Shown one piece after another: positions 47,387 through 57,830 of a DNA stretch of 64,000 nucleotides (position 1 is its first letter; every line of letters begins with the position of its first letter). The notes under the pieces are model-generated. The model did no database searches and was not told the origin of the DNA. It saw only the letters and a program-made list of their open reading frames with translations. The position numbers were made by a program, and so were the translations under genes. Source of the stretch: DATMER01 sp040349255 (GTDB lineage Bacteria > Acidobacteriota > Thermoanaerobaculia > Multivoradales > UBA5704). The stretch is from contig JBEQUE010000144.1 in assembly GCA_040349255.1 (NCBI GenBank), positions 36,652 to 100,651 of the forward strand, read 5' to 3'.

Positions 47387-48034
47387 ATGAGCTACGGAAA
47401 AGACAAGACCGACCCGGGCGGCGGATGGGAGGAGCTCGCCGAGTGGACCGGCGGGCTCCCGCCCGATCAGATCCGGGCCCTCACCGCCGTCCGGTCCCTT
47501 GAGGCCGTCCATTCCCTTCTGCGCGGCCTGGCCGGCCGCACGCCCCGCGAGCTGCTGGCCCGGGCCGCCGTCCTGGAGGCCCTGGCGTCGCCGGAGCCCG
47601 ATTTCGAGGGGGCCCTGGCCTGGCTGACCGGGCCCGTCCGCGGAGAGATCCTGAGCGCGCTCGACCGCGGCGGCTGGCTGGAGCCCGGCCCCGGCGGGAC
47701 GTTCGTCCTGACCGCCCTCGGCCGCCGGGTCTGGGACTCGATGCGGTACGCCGGCTCCCCCGGGACCGCGCCGGCCTCGCCGCTCCTCCCGGCCCTCCCG
47801 GCAGGCGCGACGCCCGACCGGATCGTCCAGGCGCTCCTGTCCCTGGGACTGAAGGAGCTTGCCGAGGCGGGCCGGGACGCCCTGGTGCCCGTCCTCCAGT
47901 CCTTCCCTCTCCTCAGCACCGACGCCGTCGCCCGGGCCGCCGAGGCCCAGGCCCGGTCGGGGAACGCCGAGAACGCCGGGAGGGCCGGGGAGCGCAAACC
48001 TGCCGGCAAACCCGGAGGGAAGCGGCCGCGATGA
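47387..48034 (+). CDS. Hypothetical protein, first of a coupled pair
   Basis: This is a 215-residue protein starting at ATG 47387; TATAGT ends 10 nt upstream. Predicted helices with LTAVRSLEAVHSLLRGLAG and a winged-helix-like ALDRGGWLEPGPGGTFVLTALGRRVW occupy the middle, and the C-terminus is basic and Gly/Lys-rich. It overlaps the next gene by 4 nt (ATGA), suggesting a two-protein complex. Family not recognised. Confidence 0.65.
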   Translation: MSYGKDKTDPGGGWEELAEWTGGLPPDQIRALTAVRSLEAVHSLLRGLAGRTPRELLARAAVLEALASPEPDFEGALAWLTGPVRGEILSALDRGGWLEPGPGGTFVLTALGRRVWDSMRYAGSPGTAPASPLLPALPAGATPDRIVQALLSLGLKELAEAGRDALVPVLQSFPLLSTDAVARAAEAQARSGNAENAGRAGERKPAGKPGGKRPR

Positions 48035-48837
48035 ACGAAGCCATCCGCCTCTGCGCCCGCCTGTTCCGGGCCGGCGCCGTGCCCCGCTCCGAGATGTCCG
48101 GGCTCGACGCGCCCCAGGTCCTCCGTGAGGTGGAGAGCCGGCTGCGGTCGGTCGGCCTCGTCCTCGCCGTCAGCCCCTGGTCCGACCACGTGGGCATCCG
48201 GCTGGCGCCCGAGATCTCCGCCGATCCGGCCTTCGGAGCGCCCGCGCACCTCGGCCTCGGGCCCGACGCCTGCGCTCTTCTCGTGGTCCTCTGGGTGCGC
48301 CTCGTGCTGCCCCGCCAGACTTCCGGGACGGGGACGGGCGGGGCGGGCGCGCGCGGGCCGGAGCCGCGCCCCCAGGTCCGCCTCGACTTCCTGGCCCGCG
48401 AGCTGCGGCCCCTGCTCGGCGACCGGCGGCGGATCCGCGCCCTGGTGGCGCAGCTCCGGCGCCTCCGCTTCCTGGCCGGCGAAGGCGAGGTGATCGAGGC
48501 CGGTCCGTTCCTGGAGATCGGGATCGACGGCGACCGCCTGATGTCGTTCCTCCAGCGCGGCATCCTGGCCGGTCTCCTGGAGAACCGGAAGCGGGGGCTC
48601 CGCCGGGCCGGGGAGGAAGAGGCGCTGGCCTTCGCCGCCCGGGTGCTGGAGGTCCTGCGCCGCCTGGGCGGCTCCGCGGGCATGACCGAGCTGGTCCGGG
48701 AGACCGGCGCGCCGGCCTCGCGCCTGCGTCTCGCGCTGCGCAATCTCACCCAGAACGGGTCCGTGCGGCGGACCGGCGAGCGGCGTTCCACCCGCTACCA
48801 TCTCCGCTCGGAAACGGAGGGCAAAAGCGGCTCCTGA
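48031..48837 (+). CDS. Hypothetical winged-helix-rich protein, second of a coupled pair
   Basis: This is a 268-residue protein. The N-terminal region (VLREVESRLRSVGLVLAVS) and middle (FLARELRPLLGDRRRIRALVAQLRRLRFL) look like two winged helices separated by a Gly-rich linker. A third at the end (GSAGMTELVRETGAPASRL and NGSVRRTGERRSTRY) is more clearly HTH. The layout recalls MukE/JetB-like or ScpB-like accessory proteins, but no SMC gene is adjacent, so this is only a shape resemblance. Translationally coupled to the gene before. Confidence 0.6.
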   Translation: MNEAIRLCARLFRAGAVPRSEMSGLDAPQVLREVESRLRSVGLVLAVSPWSDHVGIRLAPEISADPAFGAPAHLGLGPDACALLVVLWVRLVLPRQTSGTGTGGAGARGPEPRPQVRLDFLARELRPLLGDRRRIRALVAQLRRLRFLAGEGEVIEAGPFLEIGIDGDRLMSFLQRGILAGLLENRKRGLRRAGEEEALAFAARVLEVLRRLGGSAGMTELVRETGAPASRLRLALRNLTQNGSVRRTGERRSTRYHLRSETEGKSGS

Positions 48838-48903
48838 TGGTGCTAGGATCACTGGGCCGCGTCCGGTCCCGCGCACCGCGGCGGGGCTCCGAAGGAGGCG
48901 GCC

Positions 48904-50133
48904 ATGATCTTCCTCGCATCCATCCTCGACCGGCCCGTCCAGGGCAAGACCGGCGAGGAGCTCGGCAAGCTCGACGATCTCATCGTCCGGATGGATGCGC
49001 AGTACCCGCTCGTGGCGGGCCTCGTCGTCCGCGACGGCCGGCGCCGCTTCTTTGTCCCAGGCCGCCTCCTCCAGGAGCTGAACGGCACGGCCAAGCTGGC
49101 CTCCTCGACCGTCGATCTCCAGACCTTCAACCGGCGCGACGGCGAGGTGCTCCTGCGCCAGGACGTGCTCGACCACCAGCTCATCGACGTCTCCGGCCGG
49201 CGGATCGTCCGGGTGAACGACGTGCAGCTCGCCCAGCTCGAAGGCGGCTTCCGGGTGGTCGGCATCGACATCAGCCCGCAGGCCCTGCTCCGCCGCCTGG
49301 GTCCGCGCGCCTTCGCCGGCCGCATCGTCGGCCGCCAGATCATCGACTGGACCGACGCCCAGTACCTCGCCACCGCCACGCCGGTGCAGCTCAAGGTCTC
49401 CTACGACCGCCTGGCCGACCTGAACCCGGTGGACCTCGCGCGCATCGTCGACGCCCTCTCCTATCGAGAGAGCGCCGAGATCCTCTCCGCGCTCGACAAC
49501 GAGACCGCCGCCGAGACCCTGGAGGAGGTCAGCGACGAGCGCGTGGCCGACCTGCTCGAAGGCATGGACCAGGAGCGGGCCGCGGACATCCTGGAGGAGA
49601 TGACGCCCGCCGCGGCCGCCGACGCCCTGGAAGACCTCGCCGACGAGGTGGCCGAGCAGCTCCTCGCGCGCATGGAGCCCGAGGAGGCCGCGGATGTCCA
49701 GATCCACCTCGCCTACGACGAGGACAGCGTCGGCCGCATCATGACCACCGACTTCGTGAGCGTCGCGGCCGGCTCGACGGTGGGCGACGCGCTCGCTGCC
49801 GTGCGCTCGCTCGAAGAGGTCCCCGACCCGCTGCTCGCCGTCTACGTGATCGACGAGTCGGGCGCCATGCTCGGCCTGGTGCGCCTGCGCATGCTGATCC
49901 TCTCCGATCCGGCCACGCCGGTGGCCGAGGTGATGGATGACGACCTGCCCACCGTTCAGCCCGAAGACCAGGCCGAGGACGCCGCCCGGGTGCTCGCCGA
50001 GTACAACCTCCTGGCCGTGCCGGTCCTCGACGGCGAGCGGCGGATGGTCGGCGTGGTGACCGTGGACGACGCCCTGGCCGTCCTCCTCCCCGAGATCTGG
50101 CAGCGCCGGGGCGCCCGCAGTTTCGCGGCATGA
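48904..50133 (+). CDS. MgtE-N and CBS domain protein
   Basis: This 409-residue soluble protein has two PRC-barrel-like segments at the N-terminus (LGKLDDLIVRMDAQYP; VNDVQLAQLEGGFRVVGI), an acidic helical MgtE intracellular domain (about 190-290, with DERVADLLEGMDQERAADIL) and two CBS domains (about 295-400). It lacks the MgtE membrane pore. GAAGGAGG precedes the ATG. Directly followed (7 nt) by an NRAMP-family transporter, it probably senses a divalent cation (Mg or Mn) and regulates that transporter. Confidence 0.85.
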   Translation: MIFLASILDRPVQGKTGEELGKLDDLIVRMDAQYPLVAGLVVRDGRRRFFVPGRLLQELNGTAKLASSTVDLQTFNRRDGEVLLRQDVLDHQLIDVSGRRIVRVNDVQLAQLEGGFRVVGIDISPQALLRRLGPRAFAGRIVGRQIIDWTDAQYLATATPVQLKVSYDRLADLNPVDLARIVDALSYRESAEILSALDNETAAETLEEVSDERVADLLEGMDQERAADILEEMTPAAAADALEDLADEVAEQLLARMEPEEAADVQIHLAYDEDSVGRIMTTDFVSVAAGSTVGDALAAVRSLEEVPDPLLAVYVIDESGAMLGLVRLRMLILSDPATPVAEVMDDDLPTVQPEDQAEDAARVLAEYNLLAVPVLDGERRMVGVVTVDDALAVLLPEIWQRRGARSFAA

Positions 50134-50140
50134 CGGCGGC

Positions 50141-51384
50141 ATGACGCGTCGCCGGCTCCTCTCCTACCTGCTGGCGCTCGGCCCCGGCCTGCTGGCCGCG
50201 AGCGCCGGCAACGACGCCGGCGGCATCGCGACCTACGCCTCGGCCGGCGCCTCCTACGGCTACGGAATGCTCTGGGCCATGGTCCTGGTGACGGTCTGCG
50301 TGGGCGTGGTCCAGGAGATGAGCGCCCGCATGGGAGCCGTGACCGGCAAGGGCTTCTCCGACCTGGTGCGCGAGAACTTCCGGCTGCGGCCCACGGCGCT
50401 CATCCTCCTCACCCTGTTCGTGGCCAACGCCGGCATCATCGTCTCGGAGTTCATCGGCATCGCGGCGGCGGCCGAGCTCTTCGGGGTGAGCCGCTACATC
50501 GCGGTGCCGCTCTCGGCCGTGCTCGTCTGGCTGCTCATCACGAAAGGCTCCTACGATCGCGTCGAAAAGGTTTTCCTGATCCTCTCGCTCGCCTTCCTGG
50601 CCTACGTGGGAGCCGCCTTCCTGGCGCGGCCGGACTGGGGCGAGGTCTTCCGCCAGACCCTCCAGCCGACGGTCCGCATGGAGGTCGGCTACCTCCACCT
50701 GCTCATCGCGCTCATCGGCACCACGATCTCTCCCTACATGCAGCTCTACGTCCAGTCGTCCGTGGTGGAAAAGGGAGTGAAACCGGAGGAGTACGCCTAC
50801 ACGCGCTTCGACGTGATCGCGGGCACCGTGTTCGCGGGGCTGATCGCGGTCTTCATCATCGTGGCCACGGCGGCGACGCTCCACCCGCGGGGCATCCGGA
50901 TCGAGTCGGCCGAGGACGCGGCGCAGGCCCTGCAGCCGATCGCCGGACCGTACGCCAGCGAGCTGTTCGGCATCGGCCTGCTCGGCGCCTCGCTCCTGGC
51001 CGCCGGAGTCCTGCCGCTCGCGACCACCTACATGATGAGCGAAGCGCTGGGCTTCGAGCGCGGCGTATCGCGGACGTGGTCCGAGGCGCCGGTCTTCATG
51101 GGTCTCTTCACGGGCCTGATCCTCCTCGGCGCCGTGCTGGCCCTGATCCCGGGGCTGCCACTGATCCGGGTGCTGGTCGGCGTCTATGTCTTGAACGGCC
51201 TGCTGCTGCCCGTGGAGCTGTTCGCCATGCTCCGGCTGATCAATCAGAAGGAGATCATGGGCGAGTACGTGAACCGGGGTTTTTACAATCTCCTCGCCTG
51301 GGCCATCGCCGGGATCGTGAGCCTGCTTTCCCTGACCCTGATCGTCCTCACCGTCCTGGGCTGGTTCGGCGTGCCGACCGGCGC

Positions 51385-51388
<4 letters not shown>
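50141..51388 (+). CDS. NRAMP-family divalent metal transporter, divergent subtype
   Basis: This 415-residue protein has about eleven membrane helices. Helix 1 reads NDAGGIATYASAGASYG where manganese/iron NRAMPs have DPGN, and helix 6 reads ISPYMQLYVQS where they have the MPH motif. These are the metal-binding positions, so selectivity should differ from MntH; related proteins (NRMT) are reported to carry Mg. The coupled MgtE-N/CBS gene upstream supports a Mg or Mn role. Overlaps hrpB by 4 nt (ATGA). Confidence 0.8.
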
Positions 51389-53853
<2,465 letters not shown>

Positions 53854-53879
53854 CAGCTATCCCAAGCGGGCAGACAAGG

Positions 53880-53885
53880 TAGAAT
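53880..53885 (+). promoter_or_regulatory. Candidate -10 box of the lanthipeptide-type gene
   Basis: TAGAAT lies 36 nt before the ATG of the precursor gene, just downstream of the hrpB stop. It is in reasonable position for a short leader that contains the GGGAGGA ribosome site. No good -35 is seen. Confidence 0.35.
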
Positions 53886-53921
53886 GCCACCATCATACCC
53901 TGCGCTTCTCCGGGAGGATTC

Positions 53922-54080
53922 ATGAAGAAGAAGATTGCGAAGAAGCTTACGCTGTCGAAGGAGACGCTTCAGAACCTCACCATAGATGAGCTGGATAAGG
54001 AGTTGCGGGAGGTAGCGGCAGGCGGCAATAAGGAGGCCACGGTTGACGGTTGCAGCGCTGCCTGTTCCGCCCCCTGCTAG
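53922..54080 (+). CDS. Class I lanthipeptide-type RiPP precursor
   Basis: This small gene (52 residues, ATG 53922, TAG 54078-54080) has GGGAGGA 5 nt upstream. The leader starts MKKKIAKKLTLSKETLQNL, the KKLxLxKETLxxL pattern of lanthipeptide/natural-product leaders in Bacteroidota and Acidobacteriota. It continues with an acidic stretch ELDKELREVAAGG that ends in a double-Gly cleavage site of the ELxxVxGG type. The core after GG has one Thr, two Ser and three Cys, ending GCSAACSAPC, suited to (methyl)lanthionine rings. No dehydratase, cyclase, protease or transporter gene lies in the window, so the modifying enzymes must act in trans. Codon use is more AT-rich than hrpB. Confidence 0.75.
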   Translation: MKKKIAKKLTLSKETLQNLTIDELDKELREVAAGGNKEATVDGCSAACSAPC

Positions 54081-54084
54081 GGTA

Positions 54085-54120
54085 TACCCGCAGGTCAGAA
54101 AAGAGCTGGCGGGGCGTTGA
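54085..54120 (+). repeat. Duplicated fragment of the hrpB 3' end
   Basis: This segment encodes YPQVRKELAGR followed by TGA, the same peptide as hrpB bases 53749-53781, with about three synonymous base changes in 33 bp. It starts 5 nt after the precursor gene stop, so the RiPP gene lies between the two copies. Confidence 0.7.
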
Positions 54121-54311
54121 GGTGACCGAGGCGCGGTCGTTTTGGCCGCGCCGACGGCCTTGCCGTCCGATCCATCCGAACCTCCGGCGGCCGGCTGGAA
54201 GCCAGCGGTCCCAGCAAACGCCTGTAAACCTTTGTCTTCGACCGAGCACACCCGTCCAAGCCGGGAAGGTTGTCCTCCAGTCCGTCTATTGGCGGCAGGG
54301 GGAGTCCAACC

Positions 54312-55508
54312 ATGGCTGAGAACGATAGCCCGCAGGATGCGTCAACCGAGCCGCTGCGATTTGCTCATCCTTTCTTCACCTCGACACAGCCAGCCCATCG
54401 TACGGCGAGGCCCGGTTTCGGGACTCGCATGGCGGAATGGATCGCGAGAGACCTGGGCCCGATTCCTCCGCCTGTGCGGACCACGCCCATGCTTCTGCAG
54501 GAGATCATCGGCCACTCCGGAGCACAGGAGATCGAGGCTGCGGGCTCGATCCGCTTCCATGCCACCGGAGACACCGGCCGGCCCGAGGGAAGCGATGCGC
54601 AGGAAGAGGTCGCGGAGGAGATGGCCACCGATTTCCACCCGGACGGAGGAGGCCTCAACCCGGCCTTCTTCCTCCATCTCGGAGACATCATCTACGGCCA
54701 TCGCAAGGACGCCCTCTACCGCGATGAGTTCTACCGGCCCTACAAGCGATATCCGGGGAAGATCCTCGCGGTGGCAGGCAACCATGACGGCGAGGTGTTC
54801 CGGGAATCGGACCCGCAGCCGCTGCGGGCCTTCCTGGCCAACTTCTGCGCCTCCCGGGCCGAGGTGCCTCCCATCGCCAGGGATGTCCGGATCTTCCGGG
54901 AGACCATGACGCAGCCGGGCGTCTTCTGGCGCCTCGATGCTCCTTTCCTCCACCTCGTCGGGCTGTACTCCAACATCGCCGAAGGGCCAGGCTTTCTGGA
55001 GGGCCGCGGCAACGACGAATCCCAGAAGACCTGGCTCGCCCGGACCTTGCGGGAAATCCGCCAGGAGCGCGACGCGGGCCGGCGGAAGGCCTTGGTCTTT
55101 GCGGTTCATCATCCACCCTACAGCAACGGCGGCCACAGCGGCAGCTCCCAGATGCTGGCCACCCTCGACGGGATCTGCCAGGAAGCCGGCGTGATGCCGG
55201 ACGCCGTTCTCTCAGGCCATTCCCACAACTATCAGCGCCACACCCGCAGGATCAGTTTCGAGGGACGTTCCATGGAGATTCCGTTTGTGGTGGCAGGGTG
55301 CGGCGGACACAACGACAGCTCCGTGGATGAAGCCTTTGGACAGGTCATCGGCGATCGTACCTTCGACAGATCGCTGCGCGGCTTCGGCTATCTCCTGGTG
55401 ACGGCCTCGCCTCAGAAGCTGGCGATCGATCTGTGGCAGGTACCGTCGCACACGGACCACCCCTTCGATTCCATCAAGGTGGATCTGAGCACGAACCGCC
55501 TCGTCTGA
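54312..55508 (+). CDS. Calcineurin-like metallophosphoesterase
   Basis: This is a 398-residue protein. The metal-binding motifs occur in order: GDTG, HLGDIIYGH, GNHDG, VHHPPYSNGGH and SGHSHNYQRH, the full set of a purple-acid-phosphatase-like or Icc-like metallophosphatase. No signal peptide is seen, so it is probably cytoplasmic. AGGGGGAG precedes the ATG at 54312. It is monocistronic, ending at a strong bidirectional hairpin. The substrate is unknown. Confidence 0.85.
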   Translation: MAENDSPQDASTEPLRFAHPFFTSTQPAHRTARPGFGTRMAEWIARDLGPIPPPVRTTPMLLQEIIGHSGAQEIEAAGSIRFHATGDTGRPEGSDAQEEVAEEMATDFHPDGGGLNPAFFLHLGDIIYGHRKDALYRDEFYRPYKRYPGKILAVAGNHDGEVFRESDPQPLRAFLANFCASRAEVPPIARDVRIFRETMTQPGVFWRLDAPFLHLVGLYSNIAEGPGFLEGRGNDESQKTWLARTLREIRQERDAGRRKALVFAVHHPPYSNGGHSGSSQMLATLDGICQEAGVMPDAVLSGHSHNYQRHTRRISFEGRSMEIPFVVAGCGGHNDSSVDEAFGQVIGDRTFDRSLRGFGYLLVTASPQKLAIDLWQVPSHTDHPFDSIKVDLSTNRLV

Positions 55509-55524
55509 TCTCCTCGAGCCAAAA

Positions 55525-55553
55525 GGCTCCGCCGGCGGGGAGCCGGCGGAGCC
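55525..55553. terminator. Strong 12-bp hairpin terminator between convergent genes
   Basis: GGCTCCGCCGGC (55525-55536) pairs perfectly with GCCGGCGGAGCC (55542-55553) around a 5-nt loop. On the minus strand the stem is followed by TTTT, so it terminates the SdiA-regulated-type gene; on the plus strand it lies 16 nt after the metallophosphatase stop. Confidence 0.8.
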
Positions 55554-55563
55554 GGGAAAACCG

Positions 55564-56460
55564 TCACTGTATGTCGTACTGATAGAGGTAGGAATTCTGC
55601 CCGCTCCCGTTGTCGGTGCAGATGTAGAGCTGGTCCGAGCTGGGGTCGTACGCCACACCCTCTCCACCGTCGTAGGTGAGGCCGAAGGGCGAGCCCTGGC
55701 CGGTCGTCCCCGTGCTCCAGTCGTAGAGCGACACCGACTGGGCCTCGTCGCTCACGATCCAGTACTTCTTGCGGACCGAGTCGTAGGCGATGTCCGAATA
55801 GTCGCCGTTGGTGTTGAAGCTCAGGACCTTGCAGGCCAGGATGGTCTGCAGGTTCGACGAGATCTGGAGCATCAGGCCGGGGCTCTTCTCCTTGATCACG
55901 AAGAAGGTCGCGAGGTCCGGGTTCCAGGTGATCCCTTCGAGACCGCTGTTGCCCGCGTTCGCGAAGGCCTGGGCCACGGTCTGGGTGCCGCACTTCACCG
56001 TCGTGGAGGAATAGTTCGCCATGCCCGACAGCGGACGCGGCGCGCGGTACTGGTTCGTGTTGTAGTTGACCGGGACCACCGAGTTGCTGTTCTCGTCCAC
56101 CAGATAGATGAAATGGTCGTCGGTGATCCCCGGAGGCGGCGGGCCGTAGGTGACGCCCTCGAAGGAGGCGTTCGAGATCGGCGTGACCCCGGTCGCCGGA
56201 GTCACCGTGTTGTCGCTGACCGCGTCGCCGTTCAGCTCCATCTTGTACATCGCGAAGTCGTTCTCGTCGCCGACCGACCAGAGCTTGCTCCCGTTCTTCG
56301 CGAGGCTCAGGCCGGACGCTTCGTAGAACTCGGGACTGAAATTATTGCTGATGTTGTGCTGGGCCACCAGCGTGAGCGAGAGGCCGGCCGCCGTCATCGG
56401 CGCCCCGCCGAGCAGGACGCCGAGAGCCATCACCTGGATCCATCCGCGGGCTTTGTTCAT
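55564..56460 (-). CDS. SdiA-regulated family (YjiK-like) secreted protein
   Basis: This 298-residue protein has a signal peptide (VMALGVLLGGAPMTAAGLS) and a beta-propeller-like domain. Family phrases are EASGLSLAKNGSKLWSVGDEND, FEGVTYGPPP, GLEGITWNPD, DYSDIAYDSVRKKYWIVSDE and GGEGVAYDP, which fit the SdiA-regulated/phytase-like family. GAGGAGG is upstream of the ATG. It is probably periplasmic or secreted. The Asp/Glu-rich blade loops may bind calcium. Substrate unknown. Confidence 0.75.
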   Translation of the reverse strand: MNKARGWIQVMALGVLLGGAPMTAAGLSLTLVAQHNISNNFSPEFYEASGLSLAKNGSKLWSVGDENDFAMYKMELNGDAVSDNTVTPATGVTPISNASFEGVTYGPPPPGITDDHFIYLVDENSNSVVPVNYNTNQYRAPRPLSGMANYSSTTVKCGTQTVAQAFANAGNSGLEGITWNPDLATFFVIKEKSPGLMLQISSNLQTILACKVLSFNTNGDYSDIAYDSVRKKYWIVSDEAQSVSLYDWSTGTTGQGSPFGLTYDGGEGVAYDPSSDQLYICTDNGSGQNSYLYQYDIQ

Positions 56461-56519
56461 GTCACACCTCCTCAGGGAGTCGATCTGCGTTCAGACCCGA
56501 AGTGGGACGGCGGCCGGAT

Positions 56520-56978
56520 CTATCGCACCCGGCGGAGGAAATCCAGGAACGCCTCGATCTGGGGACGGTAGATCGTCCGCAGCTCCAGGGCCTTGCGCAG
56601 GACGGGCTCCACGCTCGGCGCCTGGAGCGGACGCTCGTACCTCAGGCGAAACCGGCGCCGGAAACGGTGGAGCTCGAAGAGCTTCTCGAAGACCTCGCCG
56701 CCGATGACCGCCGGACGCACCGGGGTGTGATCCATCCGCATCCGGTCCAGGAGCGGTCGCCTCGTCACCGGCACGAGGAGACGGAAGTCGAACGACACTC
56801 GCTGGAAGAGGCTCTCGAAGGCGGAGTACAGGCCCTCGAGGCGACACTCCACGACGACGAGATCCTCCTGGCTCGCGGTCTCCAGGCTCGGACTTCCGAG
56901 CTCCTGGTAAAGCTTCTCGATCAACCGGAGCCTTCCCTGAAGGAAATAGTCCAGCGCCAGGATCCGGTCAATCTCCAT
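56520..56978 (-). CDS. HepT-like protein lacking the usual RNase His
   Basis: This is a 152-residue all-helical protein. The C-terminal half (VFEKLFELHRFRRRFRLRYE and PVLRKALELRTIYRPQIEAFLDFL) matches the layout of HepT toxins, in which an R-x4-6-H motif within FRHxFRHxY performs RNA cleavage or receives AMP. Here the expected His positions read Arg and Leu, so activity is probably lost or changed. AGGAGG precedes the ATG at 56978. No MNT nucleotidyltransferase partner is visible on either side. It may be a solitary, repurposed helical-bundle protein. Confidence 0.55.
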   Translation of the reverse strand: MEIDRILALDYFLQGRLRLIEKLYQELGSPSLETASQEDLVVVECRLEGLYSAFESLFQRVSFDFRLLVPVTRRPLLDRMRMDHTPVRPAVIGGEVFEKLFELHRFRRRFRLRYERPLQAPSVEPVLRKALELRTIYRPQIEAFLDFLRRVR

Positions 56979-57500
56979 GGGAGACCTCCTGGTGCCGTAC
57001 TTCCAGGGTGATGTCAAAACGCACTCTCCGCCGACTCGGTGTCTTCATGCCGATACGTCTCCTTGACGCACCGCGAGCCGGGGCCTAAACTGCGAAAGCC
57101 ACGCGGCTTACGCTGCGGGTTGTGAGCCTCGTCCCGCTCTCCTCGCCAAAAGGTTCGGGCCGGGGCTCGCGTTCTTTCTACCGGTAAGCTGTCAGGTCGG
57201 ATCGCGGATTCCCCTTCCAATCTGCAGATCCTCCGCTGCCAGCTCAAGCCCTATCTTCGTAAAACACTCCGTAGCTGTCAAGAATAAACTTCCCCCGGAA
57301 GAAGGGTGATTTCGTTTTGTCCGATGAGATTTGCGCAGCGCTCAGTGCGCCGGACGCGGCAGAATGGACAGCGACGCAGAGGTTCGCGGATAGAAAATCA
57401 AACTTCCCGGGATGAGCTACCTTGAATCGGGAGGCAAAGGAGCAGAAGGAGAGGTAAAAGAGGGGGTCACGGCGGACGCCGGCCCTCTCCGTGCAGGACC
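56979..57500. other. Gene-poor stretch
   Basis: About 520 bases with no convincing gene and somewhat lower GC than neighbours. On the minus strand a TTGACA near 57280 could be a -35 element for a transcript toward the HepT-like gene, but the matching -10 is poor. Nothing else was found. Confidence 0.4.
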
Positions 57501-57717
57501 CTATCCGGCGTTGAGCCGCTTGAGGAGCTGCACCTGACCCGCGTGATAGACCGCGTGGCAGGTGATGCCGAGGACGAGGTCGAAGCGCTCCGCATCCGGT
57601 CTGGCGGATTTTCCACGGCCCTCGGCGAGATCGGAGACGACGGTCGAGGACACGCGACAGCACGCGCGCGTCCAGCCCGTTCGGAGTTGCCGTCTTCTCG
57701 ATCGTGATCGTGGTCAA
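57501..57717 (-). pseudogene. Gene remnant ending in a DinB-family C-terminus
   Basis: A strong AAGGAGG (57722-57728) precedes a TTG at 57717 opening MTTITIEKTATPNGLDARVL, which is possibly an OsmC-like N-terminus. After about 25 codons another frame takes over and encodes ERFDLVLGITCHAVYHAGQVQLL, ending LKRLNAG at a TAG (57501-57503). That is a typical DinB-family C-terminus with its conserved His residues (TCHAVYHAG). The two parts do not share a frame, so this appears to be a deletion fusion of two genes. Confidence 0.5.
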
Positions 57718-57830
57718 GGTGACCTCCTTTCGTCGGAAGCCATCCTAGAAGGACACGGCGAGCCGGTCTTGGAGAATCTTGCGGTCTCCCTGCGCCGCCC
57801 GGCGGAAGGCTCGACGCCACGGTCTCGAGT

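Noticed and set aside
53922..55508. Complete lanthipeptide gene cluster
   Set aside because: Only the precursor is present; the metallophosphatase and neighbours are not RiPP enzymes.
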